Shown: positions 29,917 to 40,715, counted from the stretch's first letter. The stretch is DNA of 64,000 nt from Spiroplasma_E sp902809815 (GCF_964030925.1 NZ_OZ034992.1:496001-560000); one strand, 5' to 3'. Notes: generated from the sequence alone by a model not told the origin. Numbers and translations: made by a program.

Positions 29917-30894
29917 ATGGATAAAATTAAACAAATAGCATTAGTAATTAACAAATTAAATATCAAAGAAAAAATTAAAATTATTGATGATTGTAAAAAT
30001 CAATATTCAATTAGAAACCTATGTCAATATCTTCAATTAAACAGATCAACATATTACTTTTTAAAAAATAAACAAAAACCTATTAAAAAAGAAGAAAATC
30101 ATATTATTAAATGCAATCATAAATATCAAAAAATATGCCAACTTTTAATCGAATTTCATTCTACAAGAAAAGGCAGAATTTATGGATATTTAAGAATTTT
30201 TTCAGCTTTTAAAGAGTGATTAAAACAAGAAAAAAATATCATTTTAAATATAGAATTATCAATAAAACAAATGCGAAAAATTATGAAAGAACACAATATT
30301 CAAGGATTAAAACAAACTAAAAATAACTATCCTAAAAACAAAAAAAATCCAAATAAGTGAATACCTACAATGGATAAAGTAAACAAAGATTATAAAAGTA
30401 CAACCTCTTCAAATCAAATTTGATCAATGGACACTAAACAAATAAATACTAAAGAAGGATGATTATATCTTTTTGTAATTATTGATTTTTATTCAAATAA
30501 TGTTGTTAGTTATAATATTGCTCCTAATAAATCATATCAGGATTTAATTCTTCCTGCTCTTGAAAAAATCAACAAACAATTTTCTTGAAATCAAGTAAAA
30601 AATGTTATTTTACATTCAGATAACGCCAACGAATTTTATTGTCAGGATATCACAAAATGAGCAGAGGATAAACAAATAATTTTAAGCAAAAAACAACCTT
30701 ATGATATTGGTGGTAATGTATTATCTGAAAACTGATTTTCTCATTTATCTCAAGAATGACTACCTAAAGGATCAAATCAATATTTATCCATCAATGAAGC
30801 TATAAATGATGTAAATCAATATGTTATGTTTTATAATTATGAAAGAATACATTCTAAATTTCTAAAACCACCAATTTTACAAATTAAAATTTAG
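29917..30894 (+). CDS. IS3-family transposase, single ORF (copy b)
   Basis: Same 325-residue protein as copy a, with complete DDE core (IWSMD, HSDNANEF, SENWFSHL). Ribosome site AAAGGA before ATG 29917. Intact, so possibly active. Confidence 0.9.
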
Positions 30895-31077
30895 AATTTT
30901 ATATCAAAAATGGTCCAGTAATTAAGGGCCAACCACCGATGTAAATCAATATGTTATGTTTTATAATTATGAAAGAATACATTCTAAATTTCTAAAACCA
31001 CCAATTTTACAAATTAAAATTTAGAATTTTATATCAAAAATGGTCCAGTAATTAAGGGCCAACCACCGCCAACCACC
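30808..31077 (+). repeat. tandem repeat of IS3 right end (130 bp x2 + 10 bp)
   Basis: Positions 30808-30937 and 30938-31067 are identical by eye; then the terminal 10 bases occur a third time. Confidence 0.9.
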
Positions 31078-31407
31078 AATTAAAGTTCATCCTACTAAAA
31101 CACTATAATAAGTACTTAGTAAAATAATGGTTGTTGAATGCAATCAAGAGAAAAAAGCACCCTTTTTACCTCCAACCTCACTAAAAAATTCAATATGATT
31201 TTTTCGATATTTATTACCAATTGTCATTTCAATAAATAAAACTGGTATTGCACAAATTACCATACATATTAAAAAAGGGATTAGAAAAGCACCATGATGG
31301 TTATACATTTGAGTTGGAAATCCTCAAATACCACCTAATCCTACTGCCGAACCCATTACTGAAAGTAAGAATCCTAATTTTGAGATATTTAAGCGTTGTT
31401 TTTTCAT

Positions 31408-31846
31408 ATTAATAAATGACCTCCTTTATAACAGTTAATTATACAAAAAAAATATTTTATTAAAACCAATTTCAGTAAATAAAATTTTGCGATGTTATTT
31501 ATTAATAATGTGTATTGGAAAATATATAGAAAATCAAAATTTTATTTTATTTAATAAAATGATATTATTACAAATAAATAATAAGAAAAAACAAGGTTTT
31601 TAAGTAAATTTTAAAAAAGTAATATTAAAAAATAAAACTCCTCCTTATATAAGGAAATAATAAAAATTTATTTTTAATATTATTAATTTAATTATTTAAG
31701 TTATTAAAATTATTTTTCATAATTTCAATATTAATGATTATATTACTTTCATTTATTTAATATAGGGTTATAATACAAGAAGTAATAAATAAAGACTAGA
31801 GTTTAGCTCATATTTAAGGATTGTAATTCTTAATATGGGTGTTTTT
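31408..31846 (+). promoter_or_regulatory. intergenic region with promoter and leader hairpin
   Basis: No gene seen in 31408-31893. TATAAT lies at 31769-31774 in the context TAGGGTTATAAT, with no clear -35. A hairpin (CATATTTAAGGATT… against AATTCTTAATATG, 31809-31837, two bulges) and five T (31842-31846) follow, 47 bases before the start of 31894. Another attenuator-like leader. Confidence 0.55.
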
Positions 31847-31893
31847 ATATTAATTTTATTACTTTAAATTATTTTTTAGAAAGGATGAAAAAT

Positions 31894-32922
31894 ATGGATT
31901 CATCACCAGCAAGAAGTTATTCTTCTACAGAACAATTATTATCAAATGATTTAATATCAACTAATAATAGAAATAGGGTAGTACCTACTATAAGAGATGT
32001 GTTACTTACTCTTGGTAATTGAATGGTAACTGGGGGTAACTATTTATTATATCAAGATGGAGTATTATCACTAGCACCAGCATTATTTTTTATGTTGGAA
32101 GGAGGAATTAATTCAAAAATTTCGTTAACTAATTTAATATTAAGATATCGAAATATTAATAATGTAAGGATTAATAATTTATTAACAGGAGTAAGTTTTG
32201 CAACAGCACCGTTATTACCACTAGCAGTAGCTTGACTTAACTGACCAACACCCAATCCAGATACATTACCTGTTACATATGCTTTTATTACAGCAGCAGC
32301 AGCTTCAAGTTTAAATCATATAGTGACAATTAGTAAAAAAATATCAGAATGTTGTGCACCTAATAATGAAGAAAATGCAATAAATCAACAACGTAATATA
32401 TGACAAAAAATAGGTAATACAGCTTCAAGTTTATTAACACCAATAACTATTGCTAGTGCAATTACTGGTGTTAGTCTTTTTGCATATCATGAATTAAGTA
32501 ATCCAAATAATAATGATGATGACCAACCATTTTATAAAAAAAGATCAACGGCTTTTTGAGACACAATAGCTGGTCTTGCAATAGTTGGTACTGGTTTATT
32601 AGTAAATACTGGAATGGAATTATATGAAAATTGATGTGCGGATGTTAATGATTTTGATGAGGAAGATAATTATGAAAATATTTCTAGCAGTACATCTTCA
32701 CCAACATCATCAAGTTCTGAAGATAGTGATGATAATAATCCATTATTAAATAAACCTTTTAATCCAGAAAAAATTAATAATTGAGAGGAAACACAATCAG
32801 TCATGTCAACTTCTCATGTTGTTGAAATAGCTGATCCTAAACGACTTAATACAGCAGCATTAAATTCTGAAGAACGTTTGCCTGTTAAACAACAATCTTC
32901 AGAACGTCGATTATCAGTTTAA
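31894..32922 (+). CDS. multi-span membrane protein with Ser/acidic tail (342 aa)
   Basis: About six hydrophobic segments (VLLTLGNWMVTGGNYLLY; NLLTGVSFATAPLLPLAVAW; AFITAAAASSLNHIV; TPITIASAITGVSLFAY; IAGLAIVGTGLLVNTGM) and then ~110 hydrophilic residues rich in Ser, Asp and Glu. AAAGGA precedes the ATG. The layout (hydrophobic Gly/Ala segments plus disordered tail) is like that of the paired prophage proteins at 13073 and 21663, though I cannot show homology. Function unknown. Confidence 0.6.
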
Positions 32923-32944
32923 TAATATTTAATATTATAAAAAT

Positions 32945-32974
32945 AAAAAGGTATTCTTTTAAGAATACCTTTTT
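32945..32974. terminator. hairpin terminator
   Basis: AAAAAGGTATTCTT (32945-32958) and AAGAATACCTTTTT (32961-32974). Serves the membrane protein gene and the converging tRNA cluster. Confidence 0.85.
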
Positions 32975-32995
32975 ATACTAATAATTTAATATTAG

Positions 32996-33077
32996 TGGTG
33001 CCCAGAGCGGGACTCGAACCCGCATGATTTCTCGGTAGATTTTGAGTCTACTGCGTCTGCCATTTCGCCATCTGGGC
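32996..33077 (-). tRNA. tRNA-Leu (anticodon CAA)
   Basis: GCCCAGA acceptor, anticodon loop CTCAAAA, long variable arm, GTTCGAGTC T-arm, encoded CCA. Confidence 0.93.
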
Positions 33078-33142
33078 AAAATATAGTTTACTTGCTTATA
33101 AAAAATGAGGAATACTTCCTCGTCATTAATAAATATATAAAA

Positions 33143-33230
33143 TGGTGCCCAGAGCGAGACTCGAACTCGCACAACCTGTAAAAGTCATCGGATCTTAAGC
33201 CCGACGTGTCTGCCATTTCACCACCTGGGC
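33143..33230 (-). tRNA. tRNA-Leu (anticodon TAA)
   Basis: GCCCAGG acceptor, anticodon loop CTTAAGA, long variable arm, GTTCGAGTC T-arm, encoded CCA. Confidence 0.93.
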
Positions 33231-33236
33231 ATCAAA

Positions 33237-33311
33237 TGGTGTCCCCGGCAAGGATCGAACTTGCGACACCTCGGTTAAAAGCCGAGTGCTCTACCGCTGA
33301 GCTACGAGGAC
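33237..33311 (-). tRNA. tRNA-Lys (anticodon TTT)
   Basis: GTCCTCG acceptor, anticodon loop CTTTTAA, GTTCGATCC T-arm, encoded CCA. Confidence 0.95.
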
Positions 33312-33327
33312 AAATTAATAAAATATA

Positions 33328-33402
33328 TGGCTGAGGTGGTTGGATTTGAACCAACGCATGACGGCGTCAAAGGCCGTTGCCTTACCGCTTGGCTACACCC
33401 CA
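33328..33402 (-). tRNA. tRNA-Gln (anticodon TTG)
   Basis: TGGGGTG acceptor paired to CACCTCA, anticodon loop CTTTGAC, encoded CCA. Confidence 0.95.
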
Positions 33403-33412
33403 ATAAGTAATA

Positions 33413-33497
33413 TGGTGGAGGGGGAGGGAGTCGAACCCCCGAACTCGAAGAGATCTGGTTTACAGCCAGGTGCAGTTGGCCACTTTGCTACCCCTCC
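33413..33497 (-). tRNA. tRNA-Tyr (anticodon GTA)
   Basis: GGAGGGG acceptor, anticodon loop CTGTAAA, long variable arm, encoded CCA. Confidence 0.95.
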
Positions 33498-33508
33498 ATA
33501 AATAATAA

Positions 33509-33585
33509 TGGTGCTGATGACAGGAATCGAACCTGCAACCTACGGTTTACAAAACCGTTGCTCTGCCGGATTGAGCCACATCAGC
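33509..33585 (-). tRNA. tRNA-Thr (anticodon TGT)
   Basis: GCTGATG acceptor, anticodon loop TTTGTAA, encoded CCA. Confidence 0.95.
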
Positions 33586-33592
33586 AGGTAAA

Positions 33593-33668
33593 TGGTGGAG
33601 TATGACGGACTTGAACCGCCGACCTATTGCTTGTAAGGCAATTGCTCTCCCAGCTGAGCTAATACTCC
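33593..33668 (-). tRNA. tRNA-Val (anticodon TAC)
   Basis: GGAGTAT acceptor, anticodon loop CTTACAA, encoded CCA. First tRNA transcribed in the cluster. Confidence 0.95.
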
Positions 33669-33715
33669 TTATTTATTGTTTTATTAGAATTATTTATTCT
33701 TAAAAAACCTTAATC

Positions 33716-33744
33716 ATTATAATAGATATTTTTCACATTTACAA
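33716..33744 (-). promoter_or_regulatory. promoter of the tRNA cluster
   Basis: On the minus strand TTGTAA (33744-33739), a 17-bp spacer, then TATAAT (33721-33716), about 48 bases upstream of the first tRNA. The rest of the 33669-33952 gap shows no gene. Confidence 0.7.
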
Positions 33745-33952
33745 TTATTTTTTAAAGATAATGTAAAATTATTTTATTTTTAATTATTTTTTAAAAGAAA
33801 AGTTAAAAGAAAAAACCAAAAAAAATAATTTTATGTTAAATATTACTATTTTATACCTATTTTCAGTTTTATATATTTTAAATATAATATTTTTTTTAAA
33901 GTTTGCTAAAATTTTTTTGAGCCATATTTATATTAAAAGAAAGGGAAAATTT

Positions 33953-34381
33953 ATGCAAAAAATTTGAAAAAAATTATCAAAGTTAGATAAAATTAGCATT
34001 TACGTATTTATAACTATGTTAATAGTAATGATTTTAGGATTAATTTTAATTGGAACAGTATCTTGAACAGTTAAACCTCTAGGAGCTAAAGCGGCTGAAA
34101 GTCATGATGGGTTTTGAATTTTAAGAAATTCTCATCCTTGAACTATTGGAGATTTTATTAAGGGTAGTATAACTAATTTTGGTGTTACTATGTCATTAAC
34201 TGATTTTTTTGATAAATTAAAAGTTGCAGTTGCTGCATTAGGTGGAACTGCAACTTTAACAGGTACAGCAGCACAGTTACAAATAGGATTAATCTTAGCG
34301 GTTATTGCTACTCCAATCTTATTTTTTACAAGTCTTATTATTTTTGGATACAGTTGTTATTTAAAAGTAGTAAAAAAATAA
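33953..34381 (+). CDS. two-span membrane protein (142 aa)
   Basis: AAAGGGA before the ATG. Helix 1 around residues 18-40 (YVFITMLIVMILGLILIG), an external-looking loop with several Trp (DGFWILRNSHPWTIGDF), helix 2 around 110-135 (LILAVIATPILFFTSLII). No family recognised. Followed by its own terminator. Confidence 0.6.
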
Positions 34382-34402
34382 AAATAGCAATTTATTAATT
34401 TT

Positions 34403-34445
34403 AAAAAATTCTTATTTTTCACATTAAAGTAAGAATTTTTTTATT
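34403..34445 (+). terminator. terminator
   Basis: AAAAAATTCTTA (34403-34414) and TAAGAATTTTTT (34430-34441), then T-rich. Confidence 0.7.
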
Positions 34446-34499
34446 TATTTTATAGCAGTAATATAACAATGATATAATTAAAAAAAATAGGTGATAATA

Positions 34500-34817
34500 A
34501 TGATAACTAAAAATTGATGAAAAAAATTACCTCTTGATGAAAAAATAATTACTATTTTATTTTTTTCTGGTTTTATATTTTTGTTATTAGGGTTAATTAT
34601 GTTATTAAGTATTAAAATAGAAAACATTTTTAATGGATTTAATTTTATTTATATAAATGGTGTAATTTATAGTTTAACCTATCAAAGTAGTCAGGGAATA
34701 ACAGTAGATATTTTCTTTTTAAAAGTAGGAATTATTTTTACTATTTTCTTAATGCCAATTTGTTCTGGCTGTAGTATAATTTGATTTATTATTAAACGAT
34801 TAATTTTTAAAAAATAG
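34500..34817 (+). CDS. two-span membrane protein (105 aa)
   Basis: ATG 34500, weak GGTGA ribosome site. Helices at residues 17-38 (IITILFFSGFIFLLLGLIML) and 75-98 (VGIIFTIFLMPICSGCSIIW). Similar size and layout to the gene at 33953 and probably a distant relative. In front of the hydrolase with 9 bases between. Confidence 0.55.
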
Positions 34818-34826
34818 AGGTGAATA

Positions 34827-35453
34827 ATGAAAAATAATGATTCATTTATTGAAATGATAAATAAAACTTTGGATAAAACAGTTAATTTAGATTTTAAAAC
34901 TTTAAAAGGTCATAATATTATATTTATTGTTGATATGGTTAATGGCTTTGCTAAAAAAGGAAATTTATTTTCACCTAATATTAATTCAATTATTAAACCA
35001 ATTAAAAATTTATTAGCAAAAGTAAATACTAATGAAACTAAAGTTATTGCTTTTAATGATGCTCATAATGAACATAGTCCCGAATTTCATACTTTTCCTA
35101 GTCATTGTTTGGAAAATACTATTGAATCAGAGTTAGTAGAAGAATTAAAATTTGACAATATTAAGATTATTAAAAAAAATAGTACTAATGGTTTTTTTGC
35201 TTTTGATTTTAAGCCAAATTTACAATGGGATAACATTATTATTGTTGGTTGTTGTACTGATATTTGTATTTATCAATTTGCTATTAGTTGTAAAACTTGA
35301 TTTAATCAGCACAATAAAGAAGTAAATGTTATTGTTCCGATGACAATGACAAATACTTATGATCAACCAGAGCATCCAGCTCATATTTTAAATCAATATG
35401 CATGATATTCAATGCTTAAAAATGGCATTACTATTGTTAAGGATGTTATTTAA
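34827..35453 (+). CDS. cysteine hydrolase, isochorismatase/nicotinamidase-like (208 aa)
   Basis: ATG 34827 after GAGGTG. The isochorismatase-fold triad is visible: Asp in IIFIVDMVNGF near residue 38, and the nucleophile Cys in IIVGCCTDICIYQFA near residue 137. The metal-site segment is FNDAHNEHSPEF. Most similar in style to firmicute PncA-like hydrolases that deamidate nicotinamide for NAD salvage, but substrate cannot be fixed from sequence alone. Two TGA-coded Trp. Likely co-transcribed with the membrane gene upstream. Confidence 0.8.
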
Positions 35454-35579
35454 TTAAAGTAGAATTTTAAATAAAATAAATTTATATAAATAATAAATTT
35501 TATACATATTATTTAATAATTTTTCTATTTAGAATAGAAATTATGATAAAATGATAAAATAATTTAATAAATGTTTATA

Positions 35580-35612
35580 CCTAATATAGAAATTATTCTA
35601 TATTAGGTTTTA
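35580..35612 (+). promoter_or_regulatory. leader hairpin with U-run
   Basis: CCTAATATAGAA (35580-35591) and TTCTATATTAGG (35596-35607) are perfect 12-bp arms, followed by TTTT. It lies 37 bases before ATG 35649. Sequence after it matches the leader at 27752. Confidence 0.65.
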
Positions 35613-35869
35613 TTAAATTAAAGTTTTAAAGAAAAGGAAGATTAAAAGATGGCTAGTAAAGTAATCCAATCAGAAAGCGAGTATCAAGAACTTGAAAATC
35701 AGCAATTAATAATAAATATTTTTGAAAAATTTGAATTTAATTTAAATTTTAGAAATATGAGTTATGAAGATTTATCAATAGACATATTCCGTAATTAAAT
35801 TTTTTAAAAGTCAATTAATAATTTTAAAATTTATTTTATAATTTTGTTATTAACAATAAATTTAGAAAA

Positions 35870-36735
35870 GTGTTGATAAAAATGATTTTTGAAAATTTAA
35901 AAAAATTAAAAAATGAAGAATTTTACAGATATTTTGGTATAAAACGTTTTCATTTTAATGAAATGTTAGAAAAATTAATTGAAATAGAAAAATTAGAAAA
36001 AAATAAAGGTCGAAAAAATAAACTTTCAGTAGAAGAAAGATTAATGATGACTTTATTATACTGAAAAGAATATTATACTTTTTTTCAAATGAGTATTAAA
36101 TCTAAAATGAGCCCATCAAGTTGTTTTCGAAATATTACTTGAGTAGAAAATAAACTTAGTAACCACAAAGATTACCAATTTTTAAAAGAAAGATATAAAT
36201 TAAAAATTGATAAAAAACAAGAAAATTCAAATGAATTTCAATTTTATTTAATTGATTCAACTGAGATTGAAATTGGAAGACCAACTAAAAAAAACTACAG
36301 TTAGAATATTTTTCTGGTAAAAGTTGAATGTATTCTATAAAATTTCAAATTGTATATGATTTTTTTAATAAAAAAATTGTTGATATTTTTGCTGATAATG
36401 GTAAAGTGCATGATTTTCAAATATTAAAAAATTCAAATCTTGAATTTTCAGAAAAAACAATAATTATTGGTGATTTAGGATATCAAGGTATACAAAATAT
36501 TTATAAAAATACAATAATACCAATTAAAAGAACTAAAAATAAAAAATTAACTAAACAAGAAAGAAAATACAATAAGATTGTATCTAAAATTAGAATTAAA
36601 GTTGAACATGTCTTTGCTTGATTGAAAAGATTCAAAATTTTAGTAAATAAATGTAGAAAATCTAAATTTAGACTTATGTACTTAAGATTTAACTTACTTT
36701 GTGAAATTTTTAATAAAATAAAACCATTAAAATAA
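35870..36735 (+). CDS. IS5-family transposase, probable -1 frameshift (copy 4)
   Basis: Same as copy 1, with the eight-A slippery tract and the downstream 7-bp stem intact. Two extra copies of the gene's last ~38 codons lie in the tandem units after it. Confidence 0.85.
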
Positions 36736-37571
36736 AAAAAATATTAAAAATATTTTTTTAAAATTTAAATTTTTATCGAGTTAATATAAAAATATTATTA
36801 ACAATTTTTTGTTTAAAATGTAAACTCATTTTTTAAACTATTTTTTCAAAAAATATTTATTTCTATATTCAATAACACTAAATAGTTTTAAAACAATTTT
36901 ATTGACAATTAATTAAATTTAATTACGGAATATGTCCATTGAAAAGATTCAAAATTTTAGTAAATAAATGTAGAAAATCTAAATTTAGACTTATGTACTT
37001 AAGATTTAACTTACTTTGTGAAATTTTTAATAAAATAAAACCATTAAAATAAAAAAAATATTAAAAATATTTTTTTAAAATTTAAATTTTTATCGAGTTA
37101 ATATAAAAATATTATTAACAATTTTTTGTTTAAAATGTAAACTCATTTTTTAAACTATTTTTTCAAAAAATATTTATTTCTATATTCAATAACACTAAAT
37201 AGTTTTAAAACAATTTTATTGACAATTAATTAAATTTAATTACGGAATATGTCCATTGAAAAGATTCAAAATTTTAGTAAATAAATGTAGAAAATCTAAA
37301 TTTAGACTTATGTACTTAAGATTTAACTTACTTTGTGAAATTTTTAATAAAATAAAACCATTAAAATAAAAAAAATATTAAAAATATTTTTTTAAAATTT
37401 AAATTTTTATCGAGTTAATATAAAAATATTATTAACAATTTTTTGTTTAAAATGTAAACTCATTTTTTAAACTATTTTTTCAAAAAATATTTATTTCTAT
37501 ATTCAATAACACTAAATAGTTTTAAAACAATTTTATTGACAATTAATTAAATTTAATTACGGAATATGTCT
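36621..37571 (+). repeat. three tandem 317-bp units of the IS5 right end
   Basis: Units start with ATTGAAAAGATTC at 36621, 36938 and 37255; spacing is exactly 317 each time. Each ends with GGAATATGTC plus one base. Confidence 0.95.
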
Positions 37572-37958
37572 AATATTAAATATAAAATTATTAAATAATG
37601 AATTTAATGATGTTTATCAAGAGATTATTAAGAATAATGAAATAAATGAAAAATTATCTTTCATTTTTATTGAATGTATTAATCAAGGTTTTTCTGAAGA
37701 AAAAGCACAATATTCTATTCAAGAGCAAATAACTAAGCATATAGTAGAAAGTTTTTTAATTAAAGAACAAGAACAAAAAATGGTAAATGAAATAAATCAA
37801 TTTGATTTTATAAATGCACCATCAACTAGCACTGGTATATATCATTTACCATCATTTAAAATACAACTTAACTTATAATTACATTTATTTAGATTATTAT
37901 TTGCAAAAAAATGTCATAATATAATATTGTAAATTAATAAGTGAAAAACAACTAAGTA

Positions 37959-38002
37959 AGTTATATAAAAACCATTCTGAAAAGAATGGTTTTTATATAA
38001 CT
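37959..38002. terminator. perfect 19-bp bidirectional terminator
   Basis: Arms 37959-37977 and 37984-38002 (GAATGGTTTTTATATAACT on the right). Between the split gene and pgi, which converge here. Confidence 0.85.
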
Positions 38003-38038
38003 ATATTTTAATGTTTTATTAAATTTATTATTAGGAAA

Positions 38039-39349
38039 TTATTTTTTACCTAATAATGTAAACATTTTCTTTTTGTATACTTCAACACCAGGTTGGTTAA
38101 ATGGGTCAACACCCAATAATTTTGCACTAACAGCACAAGCCTTCATAAAGAAATAACTAGCATAACCAAACATTTTGCCATCCATTGTATCCCATTCTAA
38201 TAAAATATTTGGTGTTTTTCCTACTATTTCATCACTATGAGCTTCAATAGTTCCTTGTAAGGCAATATTATTAATTTCATGTAAAGAATGTTTTGTTAAA
38301 TAGTTTAATTGATCATTGTTTTCTTTATCAAGTGGAATTTTGATATCTTCATTAGGTTTTTTGATTTTTATTACTGTTTCAAAAAACATTTTTGAACCTT
38401 CTTGAATAAATTGGCCCATTGAATGTAAATCAGTTGAAAAAACAACACTAGCTGGTAATAATCCTTTGCCATCCTTACCTTCTGATTCACCAAATAATTG
38501 TTTTCATCATTCACATAACATTTGCATTTGTAATTCATAGCTTACTAAAATTTCAACTGCTTTATTATTAGTTTTATGTAAATGATAGCGAGAAACTGCA
38601 TATAAATAGGCATCATTAACATCAATTTTATCACTTTTACATTCTTTTGCTGCTAATTGCGCACCAGCAATAATTTCTTCACAGTTAATTCCTGCTACCA
38701 TCATCGGAAAAATACCAACAGGAGTTAAAACAGAGTATCTACCACCGATATTATCAGGAATAACAAAGCTTTCATATCCTTCTTCTTTTGCCAAATCATG
38801 GAGTACTCCTCTTGTTTTATCAGTAGTAGCGATAATTCTGTTATTAACAATATTCTTATTTTTCTTTTGTTTAATTAATAGTTCTTTTAACAAACGAAAG
38901 GCTATTGCTGGTTCAGTAGTAGTTCCTGATTTAGAAATAACATTAATGGCAAATTCTTTATCTTTTAAATATGATAAAACTTGGTGAACATAAGTTGAAC
39001 TCATGGTATTACCCATATAAATTACTTTAACAGGAGCGGTATTATTAAATAAACCTTGCACCATATCAATTCCTGCTCTAGCGCCTAAGTATGATCCACC
39101 AATACCAATTACTACTAAAACTTGTATTTCTTTTTGTAGCTTCAATGCTAGAGTTTTCATTCGTTTTCAAGACTCTTGAAAAGTAATGTCTTTTTGGTAT
39201 GCAAATGGAAAATCAATTCATCCTAATCAACCATCTTCATTTTTAGCATTACTTTCCAGTTCAGCGTTAATGGCCGTTACTTTTTCTTGATATAAAGTTG
39301 ATAATTTTTTCATATCTAAATTAGTAAACTTTAAATTAGTTTTTATCAC
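38039..39349 (-). CDS. pgi: glucose-6-phosphate isomerase
   Basis: Interconverts glucose-6-phosphate and fructose-6-phosphate in glycolysis. Signatures: VIGIGGSYLGARAGIDMV, VISKSGTTTEPA and GGRYSVLTPVG. Length 436, normal for the mollicute/firmicute enzyme. Start taken as GTG 39349 with GGAGG 10 bases upstream; an in-frame ATG at 39313 would drop 12 residues. Reading requires several TGA as Trp (GWLGWIDFPF). Intact. Confidence 0.93.
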
Positions 39350-39462
39350 TATTCTATAACCTCCTTATAGGATTTAAAATTAAAATATTAATTCGTAATA
39401 ATACTATTTAATATTTATAATAAAAATATAGTTGTAAAAATTTTAGATTGCAAGAAAAAAAT

Positions 39463-39495
39463 AAAAAATATTGCCATTAAATAGCAATATTTTTT
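39463..39495. terminator. terminator
   Basis: AAAAAATATTGC (39463-39474) and GCAATATTTTTT (39484-39495). Ends the S1-domain gene, also effective in the other direction. Confidence 0.75.
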
Positions 39496-39519
39496 ATTAT
39501 TTGGAAGAAAAATAGTATT

Positions 39520-39906
39520 TTAATTATTTTCTTCTTTTTTAAATCAATTATCAACAGTTTCTCTTATTGGTGCAAATCCTTTACCATTTTCTTCAATTGA
39601 AGAATTATTCTTTGCAACTAATCCTTGTTCTTTTGTACTTAAACTTAATTGTTGTTTAGTATGATCAATACCTGTTATTTCTGCTTTAACTGATGTACCA
39701 ATTGTAAAATAATCACTAACATTTTTAACAAATTTAGGGGTAATACGGCTAATGTGAATTAAACCAGAAAATCCATTTGGACACTTACAAAAAACTCCAA
39801 ATTCCTTTATTCCAGTTGGAGTTACGGTAATAATGTCACCAACTTGAAATTGTTGAACATTTGATTCATTTTCTTCATTTTCTTCATTTTTAATAATTGT
39901 ACTCAT
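39520..39906 (-). CDS. S1 RNA-binding domain protein (YugI/GSP13-like, 128 aa)
   Basis: One S1 domain at residues ~20-95: GDIITVTPTGIKEFGVFCK, SGLIHISRI, VKAEITGIDHTKQQLSLS. Size and layout match the general stress protein 13 / YugI group, which binds ribosomes or RNA. Stays open through TGA to TAA 39520-39522. AAAGAGG precedes the start. Confidence 0.8.
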
Positions 39907-40229
39907 AATAAGTTAATTCCTCTTTCTTTTGTATAATTTAATAATACATAAAAATATTATAACATTATATTTAATCTTGAAGTTAAAATTAATAATATTA
40001 ATTTTATGAATTTTTAAACATTAGAATGAGAAATTATTAATTGATTTTAAATTTAAAGATTATTAAAATATTAAATTTGTTAGCAATTTCTTTATTTTTA
40101 AAGAAATGAATGTTACTTGTAACAATATTACTAATTTTTTTTAATATTTTTCTTTATTTTATACTTAAAATGGTAAGTTAATATAGATATTTTATTTTAT
40201 AAATATTATTAAAAATATTAGGATTTATT
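39907..40229. other. intergenic, no gene seen
   Basis: Very AT-rich, no open frame of note and no strong hairpin. The minus-strand promoter of the S1 gene is presumably at its left end. Confidence 0.5.
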
Positions 40230-40715
40230 AGACATATTCCGTAATTAAATTTTTTAAAAGTCAATTAATAATTTTAAAATTTATTTTATAATTTTGTTAT
40301 TAACAATAAATTTAGAAAAGTGTTGATAAAAATGATTTTTGAAAATTTAAAAAAATTAAAAAATGAAGAATTTTACAGATATTTTGGTATAAAACGTTTT
40401 CATTTTAATGAAATGTTAGAAAAATTAATTGAAATAGAAAAATTAGAAAAAAATAAAGGTCGAAAAAATAAACTTTCAGTAGAAGAAAGATTAATGATGA
40501 CTTTATTATACTGAAAAGAATATTATACTTTTTTTCAAATGAGTATTAAATCTAAAATGAGCCCATCAAGTTGTTTTCGAAATATTACTTGAGTAGAAAA
40601 TAAACTTAGTAACCACAAAGATTACCAATTTTTAAAAGAAAGATATAAATTAAAAATTGATAAAAAACAAGAAAATTCAAATGAATTTCAATTTTATTTA
40701 ATTGATTCAACTGAG
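40230..40715 (+). mobile_element. IS5-family fragment, copy 5 (left part only)
   Basis: Left end and the first frame up to LIDSTE, then cut by IS3 copy c. Left flank ATT (40227-40229). Confidence 0.85.

Larger units (their letters stand above)
29794..31077 (+). mobile_element. IS3-family insertion sequence, copy b, with duplicated right end
   Basis: Canonical element 29794-30937. Left end has three heptamer units (CCACTTG/CCACTTA). The last 130 bp (30808-30937) are repeated in tandem at 30938-31067, followed by another copy of the last 10 bp (GCCAACCACC, 31068-31077). Confidence 0.85.
29683..31407 (-). pseudogene. sodium-dependent (NSS/SNF family) transporter, core deleted and replaced by IS3
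   Basis: From ATG 31407 (GGAGG upstream) about 110 codons remain: the family signature FLLSVMGSAVGLGGIWGFP for TM1 and PFLICMVICAIPVLFIEMTI for TM2, through part of TM3. After IS3 copy b only the last ~37 codons remain (LGVGLVLLLTFILTYHKN…, TAA 29683-29685), matching TM12. Members have about 450-500 residues, so roughly TM3-TM11 are gone. The transporter is therefore dead, with the IS at the deletion junction. Confidence 0.8.
35780..37571 (+). mobile_element. IS5-family insertion sequence, copy 4, with triplicated right end
   Basis: Canonical element 35780-36937. The last 317 bp (36621-36937) recur in tandem at 36938-37254 and 37255-37571. AAT direct repeats flank the whole (35777-35779 and 37572-37574), so the extra units sit inside the target duplication. 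Confidence 0.9.
35649..37878 (+). pseudogene. accessory gene split by IS5 copy 4
   Basis: N-terminal part MASKVIQSESEYQELENQQL… (35649-35779) and C-terminal part …LNIKLLNNEFNDVYQEII… to TAA 37876-37878 are joined in frame once the IS and one AAT repeat are removed (…YEDLSILNIKLL…), giving 144 residues. Helical, acidic, soluble, ending STSTGIYHLPSFKIQLNL. Ribosome site AAAAGGAAG. It has the leader hairpin typical of accessory genes in this window. No family recognised; currently disrupted. Confidence 0.6.

Noticed and set aside
32978..33172. Minus-strand frame with repeated RVRVxLWAP
   Set aside because: It runs across two tRNA-Leu genes; the repeat is the tRNA sequence itself.
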